From contig JAIUPQ010000002.1 of NCBI GenBank assembly GCA_020161145.1, forward strand, positions 124,001 to 188,000: a DNA stretch of 64,000 nt, in the 5' to 3' direction. The first letter of the stretch is position 1; each line of letters begins with the position of its first letter. The notes below the pieces were generated by a model, which did not search any database, was not told the DNA's origin, and saw nothing but the letters and a program-made list of their open reading frames with translations. The position numbers and the translations under genes were made by a program. Positions 36,140 through 44,347 of this stretch are shown in pieces. Source of the DNA: Pseudomonadota bacterium. Lineage in GTDB: Bacteria; Pseudomonadota; Gammaproteobacteria; Burkholderiales; Burkholderiaceae_C.

Positions 36140-36394
36140 GTGAATAGCAAGCAACGCAAGACTCTTGAGGCGGTATTTGCCTTGCCGCCCAATGGCAATC
36201 TGTCGTGGACGCAGATTGAGTCGTTGCTCAAGGCCCTGGGCTGCCGGACCGTCGAGGGCGCCGGGTCGTCGGTGACGTTCGAGCATCAGGGCTGCCGGGT
36301 GACATTCCACCGCCCACATCCAGGCAAAGAAGCGCTGCGCTACCGGGTGCTGGCCGCCAGGGAGTTCATCGCTCGCATCGGGAAACAACCATGA
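36140..36394 (+). CDS. hicA: HicA-type toxin (mRNA interferase)
   Basis: This 84-residue small basic protein is of the HicA/YcfA family (double-stranded-RNA-binding-like fold), a translation-inhibiting mRNase neutralised by HicB. The start KQRKTLEAVFALPPNGNLSW is the family hallmark, and FHRPHPGKEALRYRVLAARE carries the conserved HRPHP region in place of the usual HPH. I chose the GTG at MNSKQRK; a TTG two codons upstream is possible. It lies between two housekeeping genes, lpxL and dapF, where it looks inserted. It overlaps hicB by 4 nt. Confidence 0.85.
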   Translation: MNSKQRKTLEAVFALPPNGNLSWTQIESLLKALGCRTVEGAGSSVTFEHQGCRVTFHRPHPGKEALRYRVLAAREFIARIGKQP

Positions 36395-36735
36395 ACACCA
36401 TGACCTACCGGGGCTACACGGCCAGCATGACGTTTGATGCCGACGACAAGATCATCGTTGGCCGCGTGCTGGGTATTGCCGACATCGTCGTCTTTCACGG
36501 GGAGTCGGTCGCTGAGTTCGAGACCCATTTCCACCAGGCGGTGGACGACTACGTGACGGCCTGCGAGGCGCTCGGCAGCCCGCCCGAAAAGCCGGCCAGC
36601 GGCAGGCTGATGCTGCGCGTCTCTCCAAGCGTCCATGCGGCCGCGCTGAAGGCCGCAGCACGCAGCGGCGTCAGCCTCAACAAGTGGGCCGAACAGGCCC
36701 TGCAGGCGGCCAGCCGCGTGCGGGTCCGGGCGTGA
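36391..36735 (+). CDS. hicB: HicB-type antitoxin
   Basis: This 114-residue antitoxin has an N-terminal partially degraded RNase-H-like HicB domain (YRGYTASMTFDADDKIIVGR, then VFHGESVAEFETHFHQAVDDY) and a C-terminal ribbon-helix-helix (GRLMLRVSPSVHAAALKAAA and GVSLNKWAEQALQAA). It binds HicA and autoregulates through the C-terminal domain. Its ATG lies in the ATGA overlap with hicA, a usual arrangement. Confidence 0.88.
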   Translation: MNTMTYRGYTASMTFDADDKIIVGRVLGIADIVVFHGESVAEFETHFHQAVDDYVTACEALGSPPEKPASGRLMLRVSPSVHAAALKAAARSGVSLNKWAEQALQAASRVRVRA

Positions 36736-36757
36736 GGGCGCCGTGATAATCCGCCCC

Positions 36758-37615
36758 ATGCACTTCACCAAGATGCACGGCGCCGGCAATGACTTCGTGG
36801 TCATCGACGCCACGCGGGCGCCGCTGGCGCTGACGCGCGAGCAACTGCGCCACCTGGGCGACCGCCGCTTTGGCGTGGGCTGCGACCAGATCCTGGTCAT
36901 CACCGCCGCGCCCGACACCACGGTCGATTTTGGCTACCGCATCTTCAACGGCGCCAGTGGCGACGAGGTCGAGCACTGCGGCAACGGCGCGCGCTGCTTT
37001 GCCCGCTACGTGGTCGAGCGCGGCCTGGCCAGCGGCCCCGAGGTGCGGGTGCGCACCATCAACCGCACGCTGGTGCTGCACGTGCGGCCCGATGGCCGCG
37101 TGACGGTCAATATGGGCACGCCCGACTTCGCCCCCGCCAGCCTGCCGTTCGACCCCAGCGGCCTGGCCTCCCGCACCGAAGGCCAAGAGACCTTCTGGCC
37201 GCTGCCGCTGGCCGACGGCCAGGTGGCCGATGTGGCCACGCTGTCCATGGGCAACCCCCACGCCGTGCTGCGCGTGGCCGACGTGGCCACCGCCCCGGTG
37301 GCGCTGTGGGGCCCGCAGATCGAAGGCCATGCGCGCTTTGCGCACCGGGTCAACGCCGGCTTCATGCAGGTGGTGGCGCCCGACGCCGTGCGGCTGCGCG
37401 TCTACGAGCGCGACGCGGGCGAAACCCTGGCCTGCGGCAGCGGCGCCGTGGCCGCCGTGGTGGCCGGCATCCGCGCCGGCTGGCTGGCGCCCGAGGTTGA
37501 AGTGGCCACGCGGGGCGGTGCGCTGCGCGTGGCCTGGTACAGCCCGCAAGACGAGGGCCCGGTCACGCTGACCGGCCCCGCCACATTCGTGTTTGATGGA
37601 GACATTGCCCTGTGA
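36758..37615 (+). CDS. dapF: Diaminopimelate epimerase
   Basis: DapF converts LL- to meso-diaminopimelate for lysine and peptidoglycan synthesis. The 285-residue enzyme has the start MHFTKMHGAGNDFVVID, the first catalytic cysteine in EHCGNGARCFARY (C74) and the second in ETLACGSGAVAAVV near 222. I chose the ATG over an in-frame GTG 15 nt upstream because MHFTKMHGAGN is the family start. Its stop overlaps the GTG of the DUF484 gene. Confidence 0.96.
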   Translation: MHFTKMHGAGNDFVVIDATRAPLALTREQLRHLGDRRFGVGCDQILVITAAPDTTVDFGYRIFNGASGDEVEHCGNGARCFARYVVERGLASGPEVRVRTINRTLVLHVRPDGRVTVNMGTPDFAPASLPFDPSGLASRTEGQETFWPLPLADGQVADVATLSMGNPHAVLRVADVATAPVALWGPQIEGHARFAHRVNAGFMQVVAPDAVRLRVYERDAGETLACGSGAVAAVVAGIRAGWLAPEVEVATRGGALRVAWYSPQDEGPVTLTGPATFVFDGDIAL

Positions 37616-38310
37616 GCCCTCTGCTTCCCCCCACGTCCGACGCCGCCCAGGTGCAGGGCATCACCGAGGACGATATCGCCAACTATCTGGTGCAGACGCC
37701 GGGCTTCTTCGAGCGCCACGCCGCGCTGCTGGGCACGGTGCAGATCGCCAGCCCGCACGGCGCGCGCGCCGTCTCGCTGCAGGAGCGGCAGATGGAGATG
37801 CTGCGCGAGCGCATCAAAGGCCTGGAGCGCAAGATCATGGAGATGATCCGTGCCGGCCAGGACAACGAGGTCATCGCCGACCGCATGCACCGCTGGACCT
37901 GCGCCGTGCTGCTGGCGCGCACGCCCGAGGCGCTTTACCGCGCCATGGTGCAGGACCTGCGCGACGAGTTCATGGTGCCCTACGTGGCGCTGCGCCTGTG
38001 GGGCGTGGCCGCCGAGCACGCCCACCTGGAGTGGACGCAGACCGCCACCCCCGACGTGCAGACCTTTGCCGGCAGCCTGAGCTCGCCCTATTGCGGCCTC
38101 AACGCCGGCTTCGAGGCGGCGGCCTGGCTGGGCGACGGCGTGCAGTCCATTGCCATGGTGCCGCTGCGCACCGGCCAGGGCGCGGGCCAGTGCTTCGGCC
38201 TGCTGGTGCTGGGCTCGCCCGACGCGCTGCGCTACCAGCAAGACATGGGCACCGAGTTTCTGGAGCAAGTCGGTGACATCGCCAGCGCCGCGCTCGCCCG
38301 CCTGCTTTGA
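37612..38310 (+). CDS. DUF484 family protein
   Basis: This 232-residue protein is of the DUF484 family, as in the dapF-yigA-xerC operon of E. coli. Residues 20-60 (DIANYLVQTPGFFERHAALL) are the family start, a coiled coil follows at about 58-85, and the C-terminal part is GAF-like. Role is unknown. It starts with GTG overlapping dapF, and its 3' end overlaps the probable xerC start by about 38 nt. Confidence 0.88.
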   Translation: MSPLLPPTSDAAQVQGITEDDIANYLVQTPGFFERHAALLGTVQIASPHGARAVSLQERQMEMLRERIKGLERKIMEMIRAGQDNEVIADRMHRWTCAVLLARTPEALYRAMVQDLRDEFMVPYVALRLWGVAAEHAHLEWTQTATPDVQTFAGSLSSPYCGLNAGFEAAAWLGDGVQSIAMVPLRTGQGAGQCFGLLVLGSPDALRYQQDMGTEFLEQVGDIASAALARLL

Positions 38311-39241
38311 ACCCCACGCGGCCATCGGCTGCTACCTGACCCACTTGCGCGTGGAGCGGCGGCTGGCCGCCCGCACGCTGACCCTCTACACCGACGCGCT
38401 GACCCGCCTGCAAACCGGCGCGGCCGAACTGGGCACAGCGCTGGACACCCTCACGCCGGCCCACGTGCGCCGGCTGGCCGCGCGGCTGCACGCCAGCGGG
38501 CTGGCGCCGCGCAGCATCGCACTGCACCTGTCGGCCTGGCGCGGCTTTTACCGCTGGTGGGGCCGCGAGCCGCTGGCCGACGTGCGCATCAACCCCGTGG
38601 ACGGCGTGCGCGCCCCCAAGGCCGGCCAGCCGCTGCCCAAGGCACTGGCCGTGGACGAGGCGCAGCAACTGGCCGCCCACCAGCCGGCCGATGGTGGCGA
38701 CGACCGCCTGGCTGTGCGCGACCACGCCATCTGCGAGCTGCTCTACAGCAGCGGCCTGCGCATTGCCGAACTGGTGGCGCTGGATGCGCGCGCCAGCGGC
38801 AGCGCAGCCGGCTGGGTCGATCTGGCGGACGCCACCGCCCACGTGCTGGGCAAGGGCAGCAAGCGTCGCACCGTGCCCGTGGGCGCGCCCGCGCTGGCCG
38901 CGCTGCAGGCCTGGCTGGCTGTGCGGCCGCAACTGGCCCGAGCCGACGACCTGGCCCTCTTCGTCGGCCAGCGCGGCGGGCGGCTCACCGACGGCCAGAT
39001 CCGCCAGCGCCTCAAGCGCCTGGGCCAGTCGGCGGGCCTGGCCACCCCCGTGCACCCGCACATGCTGCGCCACAGCGCCGCCTCGCACCTGCTGCAGTCC
39101 AGCGGCGACCTGCGCGCCGTGCAGGAGTTTCTGGGCCACGCCGACATCGCCACCACCCAGGTCTACACCCGGCTGGATTTCCAGCACCTGGCCAAGGTGT
39201 ACGACGCGGCGCATCCGCATGCGCGGCGCAAGGGGGGGTAG
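38273..39241 (+). CDS. xerC: Tyrosine recombinase XerC
   Basis: XerC works with XerD to resolve chromosome dimers at dif. This protein of about 322 residues has the N-terminal SAM-like core-binding domain (ERRLAARTLTLYTDALTRLQ) and the catalytic domain with R (YSSGLRIAELVAL), K (GKGSKRRTVPV), H-xx-R (HMLRHSAASHLL), H (LGHADIATTQVYT) and the nucleophilic tyrosine in VYTRLDF. The start is uncertain; I chose the GTG inside the DUF484 end because the family extension begins soon after. Its place after dapF-DUF484 supports the symbol. Confidence 0.93.
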   Translation: MTSPAPRSPACFEPHAAIGCYLTHLRVERRLAARTLTLYTDALTRLQTGAAELGTALDTLTPAHVRRLAARLHASGLAPRSIALHLSAWRGFYRWWGREPLADVRINPVDGVRAPKAGQPLPKALAVDEAQQLAAHQPADGGDDRLAVRDHAICELLYSSGLRIAELVALDARASGSAAGWVDLADATAHVLGKGSKRRTVPVGAPALAALQAWLAVRPQLARADDLALFVGQRGGRLTDGQIRQRLKRLGQSAGLATPVHPHMLRHSAASHLLQSSGDLRAVQEFLGHADIATTQVYTRLDFQHLAKVYDAAHPHARRKGG

Positions 39242-39279
39242 GTTGGGCGGCTCATGCCAGATGCGGAATGGAGAGCGCC

Positions 39280-39525
39280 ATGCCCACAAACCTGACATTG
39301 AAAAACATCCCCGACGCCGTGTACCACCGTCTGAAGTGGGCGGCACAACTGCACCGCCGAAGCCTGAGCAGCGAGGCCATCGTGTGCCTTGAATCGATTC
39401 TGCTTCCTACCAGGATGACGCCGAGCGAACGCATCGCGCGCGCACGAGAACTGAGAGCGGCTTTGCCGGTTGGGGCGTTCTGCACGTGTGATATTGACGC
39501 GACCAAGCGCGAAGGCCGCACATGA
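39280..39525 (+). CDS. FitA/VapB-like antitoxin (orphan)
   Basis: This 81-residue ribbon-helix-helix protein has the start MPTNLTLKNIPDAVYHRLKW and a long C-terminal toxin-binding tail (RIARARELRAAL). It is of the FitA/Arc/MetJ-like antitoxin group. The expected PIN-domain toxin would overlap its stop (ATGA), but only a 33-codon frame follows there, with none of the PIN aspartates. So the toxin has probably been lost, or the protein acts alone. Confidence 0.7.
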   Translation: MPTNLTLKNIPDAVYHRLKWAAQLHRRSLSSEAIVCLESILLPTRMTPSERIARARELRAALPVGAFCTCDIDATKREGRT

Positions 39526-39613
39526 GCGTGCGCGCTTGTTCTCGGTCATTTGCTTTCCTCATGCTCAAGACGTGGCGATCCGCGCCACGCGACCTGTGGC
39601 TCAAGACCAGCCT

Positions 39614-40027
39614 TTACTCATGAACATCTGTGTACTTGAACGCGGTGTGCGAGAGGGCAGTTCTCTTTAAAAGGTCGAGACGCATTGCCAGGACTATGTT
39701 TCCCAAAGCCTTTCGTCCGGCCGCTGGGTCTGGCGGCGAGCCCCCGCTTGCAATGACAAGTTGAACCAAGGTGTTGATTGCCTCGACAACCTCGTCCGAG
39801 GCGTAAAGCCACGATTGATATTGTTCTTCAAAGAACTCCCGCTTCATTTGCCCAGACGTGGTGGTACCAACGAAGCCTTGTAGCTTGACCAGGAGTTTTG
39901 AGTACTTCTCCTCCTTGAACCGAATGATCGATTCGTCCCGCTTGGCGCGGGACGTGAAATAGAACGCCAGAAACGCGCCAAGAGCTGCACCGAGTAGCGG
40001 TACAAGGGCAATTAGCAAGTCCTTCAT
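39614..40027 (-). CDS. Small membrane-anchored hypothetical protein
   Basis: This 137-residue protein has an N-terminal TM helix (LLIALVPLLGAALGAFLAFYF) followed by a charged helical region (SRAKRDESIIRFKEEKYSKLL) and a soluble domain with no family I know. I chose the second ATG (MKDLLIA) because AAGGA lies 9 nt upstream; the first ATG two codons earlier is too close. GC is lower than in its neighbours. Its 3' end lies 89 nt from the orphan antitoxin stop. Confidence 0.6.
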   Translation of the reverse strand: MKDLLIALVPLLGAALGAFLAFYFTSRAKRDESIIRFKEEKYSKLLVKLQGFVGTTTSGQMKREFFEEQYQSWLYASDEVVEAINTLVQLVIASGGSPPDPAAGRKALGNIVLAMRLDLLKRTALSHTAFKYTDVHE

Positions 40028-40144
40028 ATGCATAGGTCCTTCTGATTTTTGCAAGGCGATTCTGCCGGACCTGTTCTCACGCGCACCACACTCCGCCCGC
40101 TGCCTGCCGAGGCCGACAGTCAACCCCTTGGCGACAATGCCCCC

Positions 40145-41293
40145 ATGCCCACCCTTCCCACCAAACTGCCGCAGACCGGCACCACCATCTTTGCCGTGAT
40201 GTCGGCGCTGGCCGCCGAGCATGGGGCCATCAACCTGGGGCAGGGCTTCCCCGATTTCGCACCCGATCCGGCGCTGCTGGCGGCAGTCACCGAGGCCATG
40301 CAGGCCGGCCACAACCAGTACCCGGCCATGGCCGGCGTGCCGGCACTGCGCGCGGCGGTGGCGGCGCAGCTCAACGGCCTGTACGGCAGCGCCTACCGCG
40401 CCGAGACCGACATCACCATCACGGCCGGTGGCACGCAGGCGCTGTACACCGCGCTGCAATGCGTGGTGGCAGCGGGCGACGAGGTCATCGTCATCGAGCC
40501 GGCCTACGACAGCTACGACCCCGCCATCCGCCTGGCGGGCGGCGTGCCGGTGGGGGTGCCCATGACGGCGGACTACCGGGTGGACTGGAACGCCGTGCGC
40601 GCCTCCATCACGCCGCGCACCCGCGCGCTGGTGTTCAACACGCCGCACAACCCCAGCGGCCGCATTGCGACGGGCCAAGACCTGGCCGAGCTGGCCGCGC
40701 TGGTCGAGGCGCACGACCTCTTCGTCATCAGCGACGAGGTCTATGCCCACATGGTCTTCGATGGCGTGCGGCACGAGAGCGTGGCCCGCTACCCCGCGCT
40801 GGCCGCGCGCAGCCTGCTGGTGGGCAGCTTTGGCAAGACGTTTCACGTCACCGGCTGGAAGATGGGCTATGTGGCCGCGCCTCCGGCGCTGTCGGCCGCC
40901 TTTCGGCAGGTGCACCAGTTCACCGTCTACACCGTGCACGCGCCCAGCCAGTACGCGTTGGCCGCCTACATGGCCGACCCGGCGCCGTGGCAAGGCCTGG
41001 CGGCGTTCTACCAGGCCAAGCGCGACGCCTTCCGCGCCGCGCTGGCGGCCACGCCGCTGGTGCTGCTGCCCTGCGAGGGCACCTACTTCCAGACGGTGGA
41101 CTACGGTGCGCTGTCTGATCTGCCCGAACTGGACTTTGCCCGCTGGTTGACCACCGAGGTGGGCGTCGCGGCCATCCCGCTGGCCGGTTTTTATCAGCGC
41201 CCCCAAGAACGTCGGCATGTGCGGTTCTGCTTTGCCAAGCGGGATGAGACGCTGGCATTGGGGGTGCAGCGGTTGGTGCAGCGGTTAGGGTAG
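40145..41293 (+). CDS. Pyridoxal-phosphate aminotransferase (methionine aminotransferase-like)
   Basis: This 382-residue class I/II aminotransferase is of the YbdL/kynurenine-oxoglutarate type. Fold-type I features include GQGFPDFAPDP near 33-43, the TAGGTQALYTALQC cofactor region, the NTPHNPSGR substrate/cofactor loop near 168, and SFGKTFHVTGWKMGY with the PLP lysine. The likely reaction is methionine or kynurenine transamination. The ATG at MPTLPTKLPQ is favoured over upstream codons. It is convergent with the nuclease/metallopeptidase gene. Confidence 0.9.
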   Translation: MPTLPTKLPQTGTTIFAVMSALAAEHGAINLGQGFPDFAPDPALLAAVTEAMQAGHNQYPAMAGVPALRAAVAAQLNGLYGSAYRAETDITITAGGTQALYTALQCVVAAGDEVIVIEPAYDSYDPAIRLAGGVPVGVPMTADYRVDWNAVRASITPRTRALVFNTPHNPSGRIATGQDLAELAALVEAHDLFVISDEVYAHMVFDGVRHESVARYPALAARSLLVGSFGKTFHVTGWKMGYVAAPPALSAAFRQVHQFTVYTVHAPSQYALAAYMADPAPWQGLAAFYQAKRDAFRAALAATPLVLLPCEGTYFQTVDYGALSDLPELDFARWLTTEVGVAAIPLAGFYQRPQERRHVRFCFAKRDETLALGVQRLVQRLG

Positions 41294-41367
41294 TCAGGCG
41301 GGTTTGGGCACCCAGCGCACGCCTGTCAGCCCTTTGAAGTGATTCCATGGAAGTTGGTGGGGTCACG

Positions 41368-42723
41368 TCACTCCCATTCAGACGCCGCGTCGACAAAATG
41401 GTCCAGCGCCGCCATTCGCCGCTTCGAAGGCTGCGCTTGGCGCACGTCCTTCAGCAGCTTCATGCTGGTGAGCCGAATCACGACAGCCGCCCTTGAAACA
41501 CCGAACTGCTTCATCAAGCTACTCGTGATGGCGAAGTAGTTGTTGAGGTTGCACTCCTGTGTGTCCACGAAGAGCGCACCAAAGCCCTTGTCATGAAGGC
41601 CTCGCCAAACAAGCTCCTCACCGAAGGCTGTGATGAACGGTTCGCGCGGCATCAGCAGGCAGGAGGCAAAGCGATTCGCCTGAAACTCCATTCGCTTGAG
41701 CGCCGTGCCGTCATCATGAATGCTCTCGAACTCTTCGTTGTCTATTTCGTCGCGCCACTCGGACTTGAGGAACCGCCCGTGCCCAAGAAGCAGGTGGCCG
41801 AGCTCATGTGCAAGGGTGAAACGATCCCGACCAGGTGCGGATAGGCCGGTCTCGAACAATTCGATCGACAGCGGATCAAACGTGATGCGCGCCAGCGGGA
41901 GTCCCGCAGCCTCGGCAGCGGAAACCCGCGTGCGTTGCATCTTCATCCCTTGGGCTTTTGGGTGCCGTGCGCACAGCAAGTCAAGATCGACGCGCCAGGA
42001 ATCGATATCCGCGAGGTCAAGAGCCTCTTGCGCCAAACGCTCAAGGTCGGGTGCTTCGATGAACGGTACGCCCTCGGGCCGGAGCGGTCGCGGGCGGCGC
42101 ATCTTCCGGATCGGATCGTCCTTCTCGACGCCGTCGAACAGCAAGTCTTCGAAGAACGTCCGCAAGGAATTCGTACTCTTCGTGGGCGACTGCAAGAAGA
42201 ACTCGAAGACGGAGCTCTTGTAGTCCGGCCCCGTCAGTCCGGCAAACACCTCAGCGTCGTCAGCGGCGGACTTGCCGAAATAGCTTGCCGACGCCGATCG
42301 CTGCAGTTCCCACTTCAGATCCTGGGGTTCGAAGTAGCGAGCAACACCCATCCGCTTCGACCTGCAGAAGCTCAAGGCGCCTGACTGGAGCGCAGCCGTG
42401 GAAATGAAGATAGGCTTTGTGTTAGCCGGGCCGACTTGCCGGGTCTTGGCGAAGAATTCTTCGACATCGCCTGGCTCGACCGATCTCGAGTAGTTCTTGC
42501 ACTCGATGAGGACGAGTATCAAGTACTCTGTCGCCCCAGGCATGGTGACCTCGATGGAGACGTCAAAGACGATCTCGCTCTCGCGATCCTTCGAGTAGTA
42601 GCCCTTGCGATGAAAGATGCGACAGCACTCCTTGGGCGCGAAAAAGCGATTGGTTTCGATCAACGTTTTGAAGTGATCGAAGATCGCGAGTTCAAGTTCA
42701 TCGCCTTTTTTGGTCGTACTCAT
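41368..42723 (-). CDS. Fused nuclease-like domain and ImmA/IrrE metallopeptidase
   Basis: This 451-residue protein has two parts. Residues about 1-140 look like a restriction-endonuclease-type fold: FDVSIEV (D54) followed by LIECKNYSRSV (E74-x-K76), a PD-(D/E)xK arrangement. A charged linker follows at about 150-225. The C-terminal part is an ImmA/IrrE zinc peptidase, with HELGH at 306-310 in LAHELGHLLLGH and the downstream glutamate near EFQANRFASCLLMP. ImmA-type peptidases often cleave repressors; the fused nuclease-like domain suggests defence or an SOS-type role. GC is near 55 percent in parts, below the flanks. A 23-codon ORF upstream overlaps its ATG. Confidence 0.78.
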   Translation of the reverse strand: MSTTKKGDELELAIFDHFKTLIETNRFFAPKECCRIFHRKGYYSKDRESEIVFDVSIEVTMPGATEYLILVLIECKNYSRSVEPGDVEEFFAKTRQVGPANTKPIFISTAALQSGALSFCRSKRMGVARYFEPQDLKWELQRSASASYFGKSAADDAEVFAGLTGPDYKSSVFEFFLQSPTKSTNSLRTFFEDLLFDGVEKDDPIRKMRRPRPLRPEGVPFIEAPDLERLAQEALDLADIDSWRVDLDLLCARHPKAQGMKMQRTRVSAAEAAGLPLARITFDPLSIELFETGLSAPGRDRFTLAHELGHLLLGHGRFLKSEWRDEIDNEEFESIHDDGTALKRMEFQANRFASCLLMPREPFITAFGEELVWRGLHDKGFGALFVDTQECNLNNYFAITSSLMKQFGVSRAAVVIRLTSMKLLKDVRQAQPSKRRMAALDHFVDAASEWE

Positions 42724-42791
42724 GAGTCGTCGGTATGCGAAACCGCAAGTAGCAGTTCGTCGATAGAACTTCGACCTAAAGGCTGGGCCAT
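42720..42791 (-). CDS. Candidate 23-residue peptide coupled to the ImmA/IrrE gene
   Basis: An ATG with AGGGAG 6 nt upstream opens a 23-codon frame beginning MAQPLGRSSIDELLLAVSHT. Its TGA overlaps the ATG of the nuclease/ImmA gene (ATGA), so the peptide would be translated just before it. No family is known. A translated leader or a small regulatory partner is possible; it may also be chance. Confidence 0.35.
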   Translation of the reverse strand: MAQPLGRSSIDELLLAVSHTDDS

Positions 42792-42849
42792 CAGCGTCTC
42801 CCTCAGCTCTAGTCGACCCAAGCAGAGCGAGCTCGACGCTTGCAGGGGG

Positions 42850-43065
42850 TCATGAAATTGAGAGTATCAGCGGATAGCCCCATAGCGGTGTGGACCGACG
42901 GCGGAATGCGTCCCAGGTACGACGCATGGGGCTGCAGTCGTCCTCGCTGCACGAGCCGCTGGCGAGTTCAAAGTTAAGCGCAAGCAGTTTGAAGTTCTGC
43001 GCCAACCGACTGCCGAACCACCCATCCATCGCCCCCCCACGCAGTTCGTCGCAAACCCCGCGCAC
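42850..43065 (-). CDS. Doubtful 71-codon reading frame
   Basis: This frame (GTG start) encodes a tryptophan- and cysteine-containing 71-residue sequence with no recognised family and no clear ribosome binding site. It fills most of the 398-nt gap between the nuclease/ImmA gene and the GntR gene. Inside it lies an inverted repeat, TTCAAA at 42967-42972 and TTTGAA at 42988-42993. Likely not a real gene; listed so the gap is described. Confidence 0.15.
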   Translation of the reverse strand: MRGVCDELRGGAMDGWFGSRLAQNFKLLALNFELASGSCSEDDCSPMRRTWDAFRRRSTPLWGYPLILSIS

Positions 43066-43121
43066 CCCGGCAGGTGCCTCGCTACAGTGTCCTACATCAC
43101 CAACACACTGGAGTGGCCGCC

Positions 43122-43472
43122 ATGTCCGACTGGCACGACCGCGAACCCATTTACCGCCAGCTGGCGCACCGCCTGGCGGGCCGCCTGCTGGATGGCGATC
43201 CGCCCGAGGGCGAGGCCATGCCCTCGGTGCGCCAACTGGCCGCGCGCTTCATGCTCAACCCCATCACCGTCAACCGTGCGCTGACCGAGCTGGCGGACGA
43301 TGGGGTGCTGGAGATGCGGCGCGGCCTGGGCCTTTTTGTGCGGCCCGGCGCCCGCGAGCGCCTGCGCGGGCTGGAGCGCGAGCGCTTTCTGGCCGACGAA
43401 TGGCCGCTGCTGCGCGAGCGGCTGCGCCGCCTGGGCTTGACGCCCGATCAACTGGGAGGCTTGCAGTCATGA
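43122..43472 (+). CDS. GntR-family regulator (YtrA subfamily)
   Basis: This 116-residue winged-helix regulator has PIYRQLAHRLAGRLLDGDPP, AMPSVRQLAARFMLNPITVN and the RALTELADDGVLEMRRGLG wing. It is very short, with only a helical tail after the DNA-binding domain, as in the YtrA subgroup that controls ABC transporter operons. Its stop overlaps the ATP-binding subunit ATG (ATGA), so the three genes form one operon and the protein probably represses it. Confidence 0.9.
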   Translation: MSDWHDREPIYRQLAHRLAGRLLDGDPPEGEAMPSVRQLAARFMLNPITVNRALTELADDGVLEMRRGLGLFVRPGARERLRGLERERFLADEWPLLRERLRRLGLTPDQLGGLQS

Positions 43473-44347
43473 GCGAGCATTTGATCGAGGCCCGTGGCCT
43501 CACGCTGAACTACGGCGCCAAGCGCGCGCTGGACGACCTGACCTTCAACGTGCCCAAGGGCCGCGTGGTGGGGCTGCTGGGCCACAACGGTGCGGGCAAG
43601 ACCACGCTGATGCGGGCCCTGGTGGGCCTGGCGCAGCCGCAGGGCGAGTTGCGCGTGCTGGGGCTGGCGCCGCACACCGAGCGCACCACGCTGCTGCAGG
43701 ATCTGGCTTACATCCCCGACGTGGCGGTGTTGCCGCGCTGGGCCACGCCGCGCCAGCTGATGGCGCTGATGGAGGGGCTGCACCCCGGCTTCGATCGCGC
43801 CCGGGCCGAGCAGTTGCTCAAGCGCACCAGCGTCAAGCCGGGCGATGTGATCAAGAAGCTGTCCAAGGGCATGGTGGCCCAGGTGCACCTGGCGCTGGTG
43901 GCCGCCATCGACGCCAAGCTGATGGTGCTGGACGAGCCCACGCTGGGCCTGGACATCCTCTCGCGCAAGGCCTTCTACGAGATGCTGCTCGACGAGTGGT
44001 GCGATGGCGAGCGCACGGTCATCATCTCCACCCACCAGGTGGAGGAGATCGAGTCGCTGCTCTCGGACGTGATGATGCTCAACGAGGGCAAGCTGGTGCT
44101 CAACGTCAGCCTGGAGCAGCTCGATGCGCGCTTCGTGGCGCTGGCCCACGATGCCGGCGCGGCCGAGGCCATTGCCGCCGCCCACCCGCTGTTGCGCTAC
44201 CGCCAGGGCGGCGAGCGCGCGGCCTTGTTCGACGGTGCCCCGCCGCCGCATGTGGAGGCCCTGGGCCGGCGCGTGCGGCCCAGCCTGGTCGATCTCTTCG
44301 TGGCGCTGACGCGCCGCCCCGAACTCAACCCCGGAGCCTCGCAATGA
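43469..44347 (+). CDS. ABC transporter ATP-binding protein
   Basis: This 292-residue ATPase subunit has Walker A GHNGAGKTTLMRAL, Walker B LMVLDEPTLGLD and the H-loop STHQVEE. The signature motif is degenerate (LSKGM in place of LSGGQ), as in the YtrB/BcrA-type exporters. The C-terminal 70 residues form a family-typical extension. It works with the permease encoded next (4-nt overlap); the cargo is unknown. Confidence 0.9.
   Translation: MSEHLIEARGLTLNYGAKRALDDLTFNVPKGRVVGLLGHNGAGKTTLMRALVGLAQPQGELRVLGLAPHTERTTLLQDLAYIPDVAVLPRWATPRQLMALMEGLHPGFDRARAEQLLKRTSVKPGDVIKKLSKGMVAQVHLALVAAIDAKLMVLDEPTLGLDILSRKAFYEMLLDEWCDGERTVIISTHQVEEIESLLSDVMMLNEGKLVLNVSLEQLDARFVALAHDAGAAEAIAAAHPLLRYRQGGERAALFDGAPPPHVEALGRRVRPSLVDLFVALTRRPELNPGASQ

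Noticed and set aside
42850..43065. A 71-residue protein gene before the GntR gene
   Set aside because: No ribosome binding site or family is seen; kept only as a doubtful entry.
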